Below, piece by piece: positions 8,800 to 17,528 of a DNA stretch of 64,000 nucleotides. Origin of the DNA: Byssovorax sp. (GTDB lineage: Bacteria; Myxococcota_A; Polyangia; Polyangiales; Polyangiaceae); contig JANYGI010000136.1 of the NCBI GenBank assembly GCA_025362495.1, positions 1 through 64,000 on the forward strand. Direction: 5' to 3'. The notes beneath the pieces were generated by a model. The model made no database searches and was not told the DNA's origin. It was given only the letters and a program-made list of their open reading frames with translations. Made by a program: the position numbers and the translations under genes. Numbering within the stretch: the first letter of the stretch is position 1; each line of letters opens with the position of its first letter.

Positions 8800-11130
8800 T
8801 CACGCCTCGGGCGCGAGGAACGCCTCGACGACGCGGGCCGCGCGCGCGTCGACGAGGGCCTTCACGGCGAGGAAACGCGGGTGCTCACGCACGACGGCGA
8901 GCGGCGGACAGCAGTCCATCCAGGCCTGATCGAAGAGCACGAGATCCCCCGCGCGCTCGATCGCGGCGAGCCCGCGCTCGGTGTCGCCCAGCGTGAGCGC
9001 GCACTCCGCCTCGATCTGGCAGCGGAACACGAGGCCGCGCCCCTTCGCCCGCGCGAACACGGTGTCGAGCATGGCGTAGGGCGGCACGCCGTCGATCGCC
9101 ACCGAGAGCAGCGCGCGGAAGACCCGGTTCGGGCCGCTGGTGCCGGGGAGCATCGTCAACATCTGCGCGGCGCGCACGCGGTCGCGCCGCCAGAGCAAGA
9201 TCCGCGACATCACCGCGGCCGTGGTGTCGCGGTCGGGCCGCGCCTCGATGAAGCGTTCCAGGCTCGCGTGGTCGCCGCTGAGCTCGTACGTGCGGCAGAG
9301 CGCGAGCACGGGCAGGTGATGATCCGGCTCGAGCTCCACCGCCGTCTCGAGGTGCCGCCGCGCGTCGGCGAAGCGCGTCGTCTCCGAGAGGATCCGGCCG
9401 AGGAGATCGTGCGCGTCGGCGCACGTGGGGACGAGGCGGAGCGCGCGCCGAACCGAGGGCACGGCGGCGACCTCGTCGCCCGCCTGGTAGCGAACCTGGG
9501 CCAGCGCGAGGTGGGGCTCGGCGAGCTGCGGCGCGAGCGCGACGGCGCGCGCCGCGGCCGCCTCGGCGACCTGACGGCCCGGCGCGTCGGAGGCGCCCCA
9601 GCGGGCGCGGGCGATCGCGTAGCCCGCGAGCACGCGCGGATCGTCTGGAGCGCGAGCCATCGCGCGCTCGAAGAGCGCGATCGAGCTGCCGCCGGCGTCA
9701 GAGAAGAACCGATGATAGGCGGCGCGCGCGCGCAGGTAGAGATCCGCCGCCTCGGGATCGCTCGAGATGAGGCGCGGAGCGGCGCCGAGCTCGACGGTGA
9801 GCGCCGAGGCGATCGCCTGCGCCGTCTCGTCGGTCATCGCCAGGAGCTCCGCCTCCGGGCGATCGAAGCGCCGCGCCCACAGCTGGAAGCCGTCGGCGAC
9901 GCTGATGGCGCGCGCGCTGATCCGCGCGACGCCGCCCGCGCGTCGCACCGAGCCCTCGACGACGACCTGCACGTCGAGCTCGCGCCCGAGATCGCGCGGA
10001 TCGCGCTCGACGCCCTTGAACCGCATCACCACGCCGCGCGAGCGCACGCGCAGGCCGGGCGACACGCTGAGCAGATCGATGAGCTCCTCGGTCAGGCCGT
10101 CGGCGAGGTACTCGTGCTCGGGCGCGCCGCCGTTGCGAAATGGAAGCACGGCGACGCGCTTCGCGGAGGCGCCGCGGACGTCGACGGGGACGTCGGGCAA
10201 CACCGTCAACGATCGGTCGTACGCGGGCAATGTGAGCCCGGCGAACACGCCCGCGACCGCTTCGGCCGAGGCCGGACGATCCGCCGCAGCGCGGGCCATG
10301 CAGCGCAGGATCAGGCTCGCGAGCGCGTCGGGCAGGTCGGGGCTCTTCACGCGGGGATCGGGCGGCGGCTTCAGCAGGCGCGCCACCGCGATGCCGAGGA
10401 CCGAGGTGCCCTGCCACGCCGGCTCGCCGACGACGAGCTCGTAGAGCATGGCGCCGAGCGCGTAGAGATCGGCCCGCGCGTCGATCTCCGCGCCCTCCTC
10501 GACCTGCTCCGGCGCCATGTACGTCGGCGTCCCCACCAGGCCCGAGACGGTGCGATCCGCGCCCGGAGCGACGGCGCGCGCGATGCCGAAATCGGTCACG
10601 ACGACGCGGCCGCCCCGATCGAGGAGCACGTTGTCGGGCTTGAGATCGCGGTGGATCACGCCCGCCGCGTGGGCCGCGGCGAGCCCCGCGCAGATCGCCG
10701 AGCCGAGGGTCACGACCCGCGCCACGCTGAGCCGCCGCTCGCGCCCGAGCAGCGCGCCGAGCGACTCGCCGTCGATGAGCTCCATCGTCAGGAATTTCTC
10801 GCCGCGGTGATCGCCGATGTCGAAGACCCGCGCGACGTTCGGATGCGTCACCCGCCGCGCGAGCTTCACTTCGCGGCGAAATCGATCGAGGACGCCGGGC
10901 GCGCCCACCAGCTCCGGGCGGAGGACCTTGAGCGCCACCAGCTCTTCGAGCTCGAGATCCCGCGCCTTGTAGACGTTGCCCATGCCGCCCGCGCCGAGCA
11001 GGCCGAGGATCGCGTAGCGATCGGCGAGGATCGGCGGGCCGCTGGGCGACGGCGCGCCCGACGCCGCGTCCAGAGGCGGCGCTCCGATCGAGGGTGCCGC
11101 GAACGTCTCCGCGAATCTGTCGTCGGCCAT
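8800..11130 (-). CDS. Hanks-type Ser/Thr kinase with TolB-like and TPR regions
   Basis: A 776-residue protein. Residues 38-300 are a complete protein kinase domain: G-loop GAGGMGNV at 46-53, ATP-binding Lys at 68, HRDLKPDN at 160-167, DFG at 180-182, and the APE-like MAPEQ motif. From about 330 to 450 comes a TolB/adenylate-cyclase-associated N-terminal type domain, which begins VAVLPFRNGG and runs through YLADGLTEELIDLL. The last 300 residues are TPR-like helical repeats. No membrane helix is evident, so this is a cytoplasmic kinase that probably senses or binds partners through its C-terminal part. Kinase-TolB-TPR proteins are common in myxobacteria and acidobacteria. It is sure as an active-looking kinase. 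Confidence 0.9.
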   Translation of the reverse strand: MADDRFAETFAAPSIGAPPLDAASGAPSPSGPPILADRYAILGLLGAGGMGNVYKARDLELEELVALKVLRPELVGAPGVLDRFRREVKLARRVTHPNVARVFDIGDHRGEKFLTMELIDGESLGALLGRERRLSVARVVTLGSAICAGLAAAHAAGVIHRDLKPDNVLLDRGGRVVVTDFGIARAVAPGADRTVSGLVGTPTYMAPEQVEEGAEIDARADLYALGAMLYELVVGEPAWQGTSVLGIAVARLLKPPPDPRVKSPDLPDALASLILRCMARAAADRPASAEAVAGVFAGLTLPAYDRSLTVLPDVPVDVRGASAKRVAVLPFRNGGAPEHEYLADGLTEELIDLLSVSPGLRVRSRGVVMRFKGVERDPRDLGRELDVQVVVEGSVRRAGGVARISARAISVADGFQLWARRFDRPEAELLAMTDETAQAIASALTVELGAAPRLISSDPEAADLYLRARAAYHRFFSDAGGSSIALFERAMARAPDDPRVLAGYAIARARWGASDAPGRQVAEAAAARAVALAPQLAEPHLALAQVRYQAGDEVAAVPSVRRALRLVPTCADAHDLLGRILSETTRFADARRHLETAVELEPDHHLPVLALCRTYELSGDHASLERFIEARPDRDTTAAVMSRILLWRRDRVRAAQMLTMLPGTSGPNRVFRALLSVAIDGVPPYAMLDTVFARAKGRGLVFRCQIEAECALTLGDTERGLAAIERAGDLVLFDQAWMDCCPPLAVVREHPRFLAVKALVDARAARVVEAFLAPEA

Positions 11131-11210
11131 GGGCGCGTGAGGTTATCAGGCGAGGATTTCGGCGACCAGCCGCGCGGCGCCCGGCGATCGCTGCGCGTTG
11201 CCCGCGGGCT

Positions 11211-12218
11211 TCAGTCGGCGATCTTGAGCAGCTGCTTGCCCTGGTTCTCCCCGGCGAAGAGGCGATTCAAGGTCTTCGGCGCGTTCTCGAGGCCCTCCTG
11301 GATGTCGACTCGGTCCTTGAGCTGACCGGACGCGATCCAGGGGGCGAGCTCCTGGATCGCCTCGCCGGCGCGGTGGAGATAATCGAGGATGATGAACCCC
11401 TCCATCCGACCGCGGTTGATGAGCAAGCTCAGGTAATTCTTCGGTCCGGGGGGCATCTCGGTCGCGTTGTAGCCGGAGATCGCGCCGCAGAGCACCACGC
11501 GGCCGCGCATCGCCAGGCGGGCGAGCGCGACGTCGAGCAGCTCGCCTCCCACGTTGTCAAAGTAGATGTCGATGCCTTTGGGGCACAGCTCGGCGAGACG
11601 CGCGGCGACGTCCTCGGACTTGTAGTCGATGGCCGCGTCGAAGCCGGCCTCGCGCGTGAGCCAGGCGCATTTCTCGGCGCCGCCCGCGATCCCGATGGTG
11701 CGACAGCCCTTGATCTTGGCGATCTGACCGACCGCAGATCCGGTGGCTCCCGCTGCGCCCGAGACGACGACGGTCTCGCCCGCGACGGGGCGGCCGACAT
11801 CGAGGAGGCCAAAGTACGCGGTGAGCCCCGTGGCGCCGAACGCGCTCATCGCCAGCGGGATCGGCGTGCCGGCAGGGAGCTTCGTGACGCCGCGCCCCTC
11901 CCCGGCGACGACCGCGTAGTCCTGCCAGCCGAACATGCCTTGGACGAGATCGCCTGGAACGAAGCCCGGGTGACGCGAGGTCTCGACTCGTCCGACCGCG
12001 AACGAGCGCATCACCTCGCCGATCTTCACGGCGGGGAGGTACGAGTCACGGGCCATCCACCCGCGCTGCGTCGGATCCATCGAGAGGTAGAGGTTGCGGA
12101 TCAGCACCTGACCGTCGGCGACGGTCGGGACGGGCTCTTCGATCCACTGAAAGCACTCGTTCGAGACCAGGCCCTACGGTCGCGAAGCCAGGCGCCACTG
12201 TCGATTCATGCGGTCCAT
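11211..12218 (-). pseudogene. NADP-dependent MDR-family reductase, interrupted by an in-frame amber codon
   Basis: The uninterrupted part (298 codons from 12107) is a zinc-free medium-chain reductase of the CurA/leukotriene-B4-dehydrogenase type. It keeps YLSMDPTQRGW, the Rossmann loop SGAAGATGSAVGQIAK and the FDNVGGE motif. Upstream in the same frame, from ATG 12218 or 12209, the family N-terminus MNRQWRLASRP is followed by TAG (12176-12174) and then GLVSNECFQW, running on without further stops. With the amber codon removed the length is 335 residues, normal for the family. The 298-residue form would lack the first strand of the catalytic domain. It could be a recent nonsense mutation, a sequencing error, or a readthrough site. 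The rest of the gene shows no decay, so the event is recent or an artefact. Confidence 0.7.
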
Positions 12219-12328
12219 GTCAGCACGTTCCTTTCGGGGGATCGACCGCTACCAGCGCCGGGGGCAGGCGGCGAGGGGGCACGATCGTGACCTGGTCGCG
12301 CGCGGCGGTAGACACTAAGGACCCGGCC

Positions 12329-13792
12329 GTGAAGACACCCTCCTCGACCATCGTGATCGCCGGCTCCACCGGCTTCGTCGGCGCCGCCCTGGGCGAGGCC
12401 ATCGGCGCCGAGCACCACCTGATCGGGTTGACGCGCGACGCGAAGAAGGCGCCGAAGAACACGGCGTATGCCGAATTTCGCGGCTGCGATCTCTACTCCC
12501 TCCTCGACGCCGAGCAGGCGCTCGTGGGCGCGCGGATCGCCGTGTACCTCGTCCATTCGATGATGCCGGCGGCGCGGCTCACCCAGGGCTCGTTCCGCGA
12601 CATGGATCTGATCTGCGCCGACAACTTCGCCCGCGCCGCGCGCAAGGCCGGAGTCGAGCAGATTGTCTATCTCGGGGGCCTCATCCCCGAGGGCGAGAAG
12701 CTCTCTGCCCACCTTGAGAGCCGGCTCGAGGTCGAGCGCACGCTCGGCGCCTACGGCGTGCCCGTGACGACGCTGCGCGCCGGCCTGATCCTCGGCCGCG
12801 GTGGCTCGTCGTTCCTGATGATGGCGCGGCTCGTCCGCCGCTTGCCGATCATGGTGAGCCCGAGCTGGGCCGAGTCGCCGACGCAGCCAATCGCCCTCGG
12901 CGACGTCGTCGGTCTGCTGCGCTTCGTGCTCGGCAACCCGTCCACCTACGGTCAAACGTTCGACGTCGGCGGCCCCGAGGTGCTGACGTACCGCACGATG
13001 ATGAAGCGGACCGCCGCGGTGATCGGGGTCGAGCGCCGCATTCTCCCGCTCCCGCTCATCCCGCGCAGCCTCTCGCGACTCTGGGTCTCGGTGATCACCG
13101 GCGCCCCGCGCGAGCTGGTTTCGCCGCTGATCGAGAGCATGGGTCACCCGATGGTCGCCCGCAATCGCGATCTCATGGACCGCGCCGGCATGACGGCGAC
13201 TCCCTTCGACGAGGCCGTGCGCGAGGCCCTCGCCGCGCCGCCCCGCGACACGCCGGTGCCGGAGTCGCGGCGCGAGAAGGTGCCAGTCGCCTACCAGTCT
13301 GCCCCCGCCCGGGCGAGCGCCCGACGCTCCGACGTGCGCTCGGTGCAACGCTTGCCGCTGCCCCCTGGGCGCGACGCCGAGTGGGTCGCCAACGAGTACA
13401 TGCGGTGGCTGCCGGAGGGGTTCCGCCCCTTCATCCGGGTGGAGGTCGACGGTCACGCCTGCCGCTTTCACGGCTTCGGATTGAAGACTCCGCTCCTCGT
13501 CCTCGAGCTCGCGCCGCTCCGGAGCGGCAAGGATCGCCAGCTCTTCTACATCACCAAGGGCGTCCTCGCGAGCGGCCGCGGCCGCGGTCGCCTCGAGTTC
13601 CGCGAGGTGCTCGATGGGCAGTTCGTCATCGCCGCCATCCACGAGTTCGAGCCGACGCTGCCCTGGTTCATTTACCGCTTTTCCCAGGCCTACGCGCACC
13701 TCTGGGTGATGTGGCGATTCCGGCGGCACCTGGCCCGGCAGCGCGCGCGAGCGCCTCTCGCGCCGCGATCGCTCGGCGTCGCCGCGAGGTGA
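12329..13792 (+). CDS. NAD(P)-binding epimerase-like protein with an extra C-terminal domain
   Basis: Residues 1-300 form an atypical short-chain dehydrogenase/NAD(P)H-binding domain (YbjT/COG0702 type). It has the nucleotide loop IAGSTGFVGAAL, the segment IVYLGGLIP, and an NmrA-like layout without the classic YxxxK. The last 150 residues (from RSVQRLPLPPG) are a separate domain containing WLPEGFRPFIRV and an FEPTLPWFIYRFSQ segment; I do not recognise it. I chose the GTG at 12329 because AAGGA lies 7 bases upstream; an ATG 14 codons earlier gives an unlike extension. Related proteins are often called nucleoside-diphosphate-sugar epimerases, though many bind NADP only. The substrate is unknown. 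Confidence 0.75.
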   Translation: MKTPSSTIVIAGSTGFVGAALGEAIGAEHHLIGLTRDAKKAPKNTAYAEFRGCDLYSLLDAEQALVGARIAVYLVHSMMPAARLTQGSFRDMDLICADNFARAARKAGVEQIVYLGGLIPEGEKLSAHLESRLEVERTLGAYGVPVTTLRAGLILGRGGSSFLMMARLVRRLPIMVSPSWAESPTQPIALGDVVGLLRFVLGNPSTYGQTFDVGGPEVLTYRTMMKRTAAVIGVERRILPLPLIPRSLSRLWVSVITGAPRELVSPLIESMGHPMVARNRDLMDRAGMTATPFDEAVREALAAPPRDTPVPESRREKVPVAYQSAPARASARRSDVRSVQRLPLPPGRDAEWVANEYMRWLPEGFRPFIRVEVDGHACRFHGFGLKTPLLVLELAPLRSGKDRQLFYITKGVLASGRGRGRLEFREVLDGQFVIAAIHEFEPTLPWFIYRFSQAYAHLWVMWRFRRHLARQRARAPLAPRSLGVAAR

Positions 13793-13834
13793 GATGACGC
13801 GGCGGCGGCGCGGCGATCGTGGTAGTCCCGGGCG

Positions 13835-15250
13835 ATGACGCCTGAAGAGTTCCGCCGCCAAGGCCACGCGCTGATCGACTGGATCGCCGACTATCGCGCC
13901 GGCGTCGAGGAGCTCCCGGTCATGTCGCGCGTCGCGCCGGGCGAGATCAAGGCCTCGCTCCCCACCGCGCCTCCGCGCGATCCCGAGCCGTTCGAGGCCA
14001 TCCTGCGCGACGTCGGGGCCAAGCTCGTTCCCGGGCTATCGCACTGGCAGCATCCGCGGTTCTTCGGCTACTTCCCCTCCAATGGCCTGCTGGCGTCGGT
14101 CCTCGGCGATTTCCTCAGCACAGGGCTCGGCGTGCTCGGCCTCTCGTGGCAGTCGAGCCCGGCGCTGAGCGAGCTCGAAGAGGTGGTGTGCGACTGGATG
14201 CGTCAGCTCCTCGGCCTCTCGGACGGCTGGAGCGGAGTCATCCAGGACACGGCCTCCACCTGCGCCCTCGTGGCCTTGATCTGCGCCCGCGAGCGCGCCA
14301 GCGGATATGCCCTCTCGGGCGACGGACTCCAGGGTTCGCAAACGCCCCTCATCGTTTACACCTCGGCTCACAGCCACAGCTCGATCGAGAAGGCCGCGCT
14401 ACTCGCGGGATTCGGCCGCAACCACGTCCGGAGCGTCGCCGTCGACGAGCGCTACGCCATGCGCCCCGAGGCCCTCGCAGCGGCCATCGCCGCCGATCTC
14501 GCGCTGGGCCTCCGCCCGTGCGCCGTGGTGGCCACGACCGGCACGACCACGACGACGGCGATGGACCCGCTGGGGCCGATAGCGCTGCTCGCGAAGGCTC
14601 ACGGCCTCTGGCTGCACGTGGACGCCGCGATGGCCGGCTCGGCGATGATCTTGCCCGAGTGCCGTCCTCTCTGGGAAGGCGTCGAGGGCGCCGACTCGCT
14701 GGTGGTCAATGCTCACAAGTGGCTCGGCGTCGCGTTCGACTGCTCGCTCTATTACGTGCGCGATCCCGAGCACCTGGTGCGGGTGATGAGCACCAACCCG
14801 AGCTACCTGCAGAGCAGCGTCGATGATCGGGTGAAGAACCTCCGCGACTGGGGGATCCCGCTCGGGCGGCGCTTCCGCGCGCTCAAGCTGTGGTGCTTGA
14901 TCCGCGAGCAGGGCGTGACGGGTTTGCAGGAGCGATTGCGCCGCGATCTCGCCCATGCGGCCTGGCTCGACGCCGCGGTGCGCGCCCACCCGCGGTGGCG
15001 CGTGCTCGCGCCGGTGGCCCTCCAGACCGTGTGTGTTCGCCACGAGCCGGAGGGGCTCTCGGGCGAGGATCTCGACCGCCACACCCAGGCCTGGGCCGAG
15101 CGCCTCAACCGGAGCGGCGAAGCCTACGTCACCCCGGCGAAGCTCGACGGCCGCTGGATGGTGCGGATCGCGGTGGGCGCGGCGCCGACCGAGCTTCATC
15201 ACGTCGAGGCACTCTGGGCCGCGATGCAGGCCGAGGCCGAGCGCGGCTGA
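13835..15250 (+). CDS. Group II pyridoxal-dependent amino-acid decarboxylase (aromatic type)
   Basis: A 471-residue decarboxylase of the aromatic-L-amino-acid/tyrosine/tryptophan type. It keeps the PLP lysine in NAHKWLGV, the HVDAAMAGSA segment with the Asp that holds the pyridine ring, the SAHSHSSIEKA motif with the stacking His, and the N-terminal FFGYFPSN substrate loop. The length and N-terminal start (MTPEEFRRQGHALIDWIADY) match the family. It likely makes an aromatic amine such as tryptamine, tyramine or phenylethylamine. It is a single-gene unit with 42 bases before it and is convergent with the redox operon, 19 bases away. Confidence 0.88.
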   Translation: MTPEEFRRQGHALIDWIADYRAGVEELPVMSRVAPGEIKASLPTAPPRDPEPFEAILRDVGAKLVPGLSHWQHPRFFGYFPSNGLLASVLGDFLSTGLGVLGLSWQSSPALSELEEVVCDWMRQLLGLSDGWSGVIQDTASTCALVALICARERASGYALSGDGLQGSQTPLIVYTSAHSHSSIEKAALLAGFGRNHVRSVAVDERYAMRPEALAAAIAADLALGLRPCAVVATTGTTTTTAMDPLGPIALLAKAHGLWLHVDAAMAGSAMILPECRPLWEGVEGADSLVVNAHKWLGVAFDCSLYYVRDPEHLVRVMSTNPSYLQSSVDDRVKNLRDWGIPLGRRFRALKLWCLIREQGVTGLQERLRRDLAHAAWLDAAVRAHPRWRVLAPVALQTVCVRHEPEGLSGEDLDRHTQAWAERLNRSGEAYVTPAKLDGRWMVRIAVGAAPTELHHVEALWAAMQAEAERG

Positions 15251-15269
15251 TTGCCACTCTTTCGGGCTG

Positions 15270-17528
15270 TCAGGCCGGCGGCGGATTGGCCGCATCAGCG
15301 ACGGTGCGCACGCCGGCGGCCCGCAGGACGCGCTCGGGCGGGATGCTGCCAATCAACACCAGGACCGCGTCATAGAGGGTCGACGATGCCCGGCCCGCGC
15401 CGCCGAACGTGATCCGTTCGGCGTCGATCGCGGTGATCTCGCGCTGCCAGAGGATCTGGATCCGCCCCGACTCGGCGAGGCGCTTGGTCTCGGTGATGTT
15501 GCGCGATTTGCCGCGGGTGAAGCCCCCGGCGCGGTGAACGACGGTGACGGTGGTGCCGGGCTGTCGCGAGAGCGCGATGGCAGCTTCCATCGCCACGTCC
15601 CCGAGCCCGACGACGACGACCCGCTTGCCTTCAAAGCTCTTGGCGTCGGAGAGGTGATAATGAACCCGGGCCTCGGCCTCTGGCGTGAGATCGAACGGGA
15701 GGCGCCGCGGAGTGCCTCTCTGCCCGATGGCCAGAAGCACCCTACGCGCCATCCGCGCCGTGGGCCGCCCGCCCTCGCGCGGCTCGGTGGTGACGCGAAA
15801 CAGCCCGTCACCGTCGCGCTCGATCGCCGTCATCCGGGTATCCTGATGAATCGGGAGCTTCTCTTTGCGGATGATCCGGAGCCAGTGCGACAGCAGCTCT
15901 TCCTTGGTCGACTCCTGGAGCCAGAGCTTGCCCGCGACCGGCAAATCCAGGGGCTGATCGAACACCAACTTGCCCCGCGGGAAGCTCTGGATGCTCTGCG
16001 CGACGTCGCCTTGCTCGATGACCTCGAAGGTGAGCCCGAGCTCCTTGGCCCTGAGCGCGGCGCTGATCCCGGCCGGCCCCGCGCCGATGATGATCAGATC
16101 GAGCGCGCCGCCGGCTCGCCTCGTGCCGTCGAGTCCTTTCGCGATCTCGGACGCCGCGTGGGCGCCCTGGTGAATGGCATTCTTGATCAGCGGCAGGCCG
16201 GTCACGTCGCCCGCGAGGTAGAGGCCGGGGACGTCGAGGCTCTCCAGATCGCCGCGGAGGCGGGGGCGATCGCCGATGGGCTCCCCGTCGGTGATCACGA
16301 GAGAGCCGTTGGGACAGCGCTGCTCGCAGAGCGTCAGTCCACAGCAGGCCTCCGGGCGGGCGACGACGGCGACGTAGCGGTCAATCTCGAGGACGTCGTA
16401 CGGACAGGCATCGACGCAGGCGTAGCAGCCGAGGCAGGTGCTGGTGTTGATCTGCGGCAATCGTACCCGCGCGGCCGGCTCCAGCAGGGCCTTTTGCGGC
16501 GCCTTCGCGGCCTTCTGCTTCTTGCGCGCGGAGACGGCGCCCGCGCCGCGGACGGCCGCGTAGGCGAGCCCCGCCGCGGCGAGGCCAAGGCCCGTCCACA
16601 GGCCGGGAGCGCCGCCCGCGCCGCCGCGTTCGAGCGTGGGGACGCGCGCCGCCGCCTCGCGCGCAGCCTCCCAGATCACCGGGCGATCCTGGGTGTGCTG
16701 GCCGGCGCAGACGCCGCTGCCGAGCTCGGTGGAGGTGCCGTCGCGGCCCCGGGCGCGCGGGAGATCGTCGCGCGGGAGCGCTGCCTGGTGCTCGTCGAAG
16801 CAGACGATGGGCCGCGCCGGCCCGAGCCGCTCTTGCCCCGCGAGCAGACAGCGCCCGATCGGATCCGAGGCCGACGCGGGATCGTGGCAGCGCGCGCAGC
16901 TCCCGGCCACGGGGATGGCCACGGTCGCGGGCTTCGCCGGGTGGAAATCGAGATCGCCGATCGTCTTCTCGACGCCCGGCGCGAAGCGGATCGGATCCGC
17001 GCTCGGCGAGAAGGAAACACCTTGATCGCTCGCGTGGATCACATGGCAGGTCGAGCAGCTCATCGCCCCGGCCGCGCGCACCTTCTCGTGCCCATGCCGC
17101 GTCGACGGGTGGGCGCCGTGGCAGCCCGTGCAGACCTTCTCGGGGACGTCGTTCTGGCCGGTCCGCGCGGCCTTTTCGTTCTCGGCGCGGTGGCACGAGG
17201 CGCACTCGAGCTTCGCTTTTTCGTGCGGGCGCGAGAGCGGCCCCGGCGAGACGTGGCCCCCGTCGGGAGGGAAAATCAAGGCCGCGGCGAGCGCGCCGCC
17301 GGCGCCGGCGAGCGTCGCTGCGAGGAGGCCGCGGAAGCGCGTGATGTCCGACGTCGGCTCGGCGAGGCCCGGCGTGCGGCCGCGGTGGCGCTCGCGCGGG
17401 AGCGCCGCCCGCTCGCGCGGATCCGAGAGGCGCGCGGCGTAGAGCGTGGGCGAGGGCGCGGCGGGCGGCTTCTGCGGCTCCGGGGCTTCGCCCGACGGGA
17501 GCGTGACGTTCGGATCGCGCCCGCTCAT
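15270..17528 (-). CDS. Tetraheme cytochrome / 2[4Fe-4S] ferredoxin / flavin oxidoreductase fusion
   Basis: A 752-residue membrane redox protein. One helix (about 66-87) is followed by an outer domain with four CXXCH hemes at C109, C133, C158 and C211. A second helix lies at about 308-330. A ferredoxin domain follows with CLGCYACVDACP (365-376) and CCGLTLCEQRCP (395-406). A flavoprotein domain runs from about 435 to the end, with FAD loop IIGAGPAGISA (480-490) and a second nucleotide loop VVVGLGDVAMEA. The family's flavin-closing motif (GLYLAGDVTG..IKNAI.QG) lies before the FAD loop, not at the C-terminus, suggesting circular permutation. Hemes outside and FeS/flavin inside suggest electron transfer between a periplasmic partner and NAD(P)H. 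Its ATG overlaps the upstream stop by ATGA. Confidence 0.85.
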   Translation of the reverse strand: MSGRDPNVTLPSGEAPEPQKPPAAPSPTLYAARLSDPRERAALPRERHRGRTPGLAEPTSDITRFRGLLAATLAGAGGALAAALIFPPDGGHVSPGPLSRPHEKAKLECASCHRAENEKAARTGQNDVPEKVCTGCHGAHPSTRHGHEKVRAAGAMSCSTCHVIHASDQGVSFSPSADPIRFAPGVEKTIGDLDFHPAKPATVAIPVAGSCARCHDPASASDPIGRCLLAGQERLGPARPIVCFDEHQAALPRDDLPRARGRDGTSTELGSGVCAGQHTQDRPVIWEAAREAAARVPTLERGGAGGAPGLWTGLGLAAAGLAYAAVRGAGAVSARKKQKAAKAPQKALLEPAARVRLPQINTSTCLGCYACVDACPYDVLEIDRYVAVVARPEACCGLTLCEQRCPNGSLVITDGEPIGDRPRLRGDLESLDVPGLYLAGDVTGLPLIKNAIHQGAHAASEIAKGLDGTRRAGGALDLIIIGAGPAGISAALRAKELGLTFEVIEQGDVAQSIQSFPRGKLVFDQPLDLPVAGKLWLQESTKEELLSHWLRIIRKEKLPIHQDTRMTAIERDGDGLFRVTTEPREGGRPTARMARRVLLAIGQRGTPRRLPFDLTPEAEARVHYHLSDAKSFEGKRVVVVGLGDVAMEAAIALSRQPGTTVTVVHRAGGFTRGKSRNITETKRLAESGRIQILWQREITAIDAERITFGGAGRASSTLYDAVLVLIGSIPPERVLRAAGVRTVADAANPPPA

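Noticed and set aside
8419-11325. A 968-residue plus-strand open frame
   Set aside because: It is the reverse of the kinase-TolB-TPR gene and of the deaminase gene, is rich in Arg, Glu and His, and shows no domain. Long antisense frames are expected at this G/C content.
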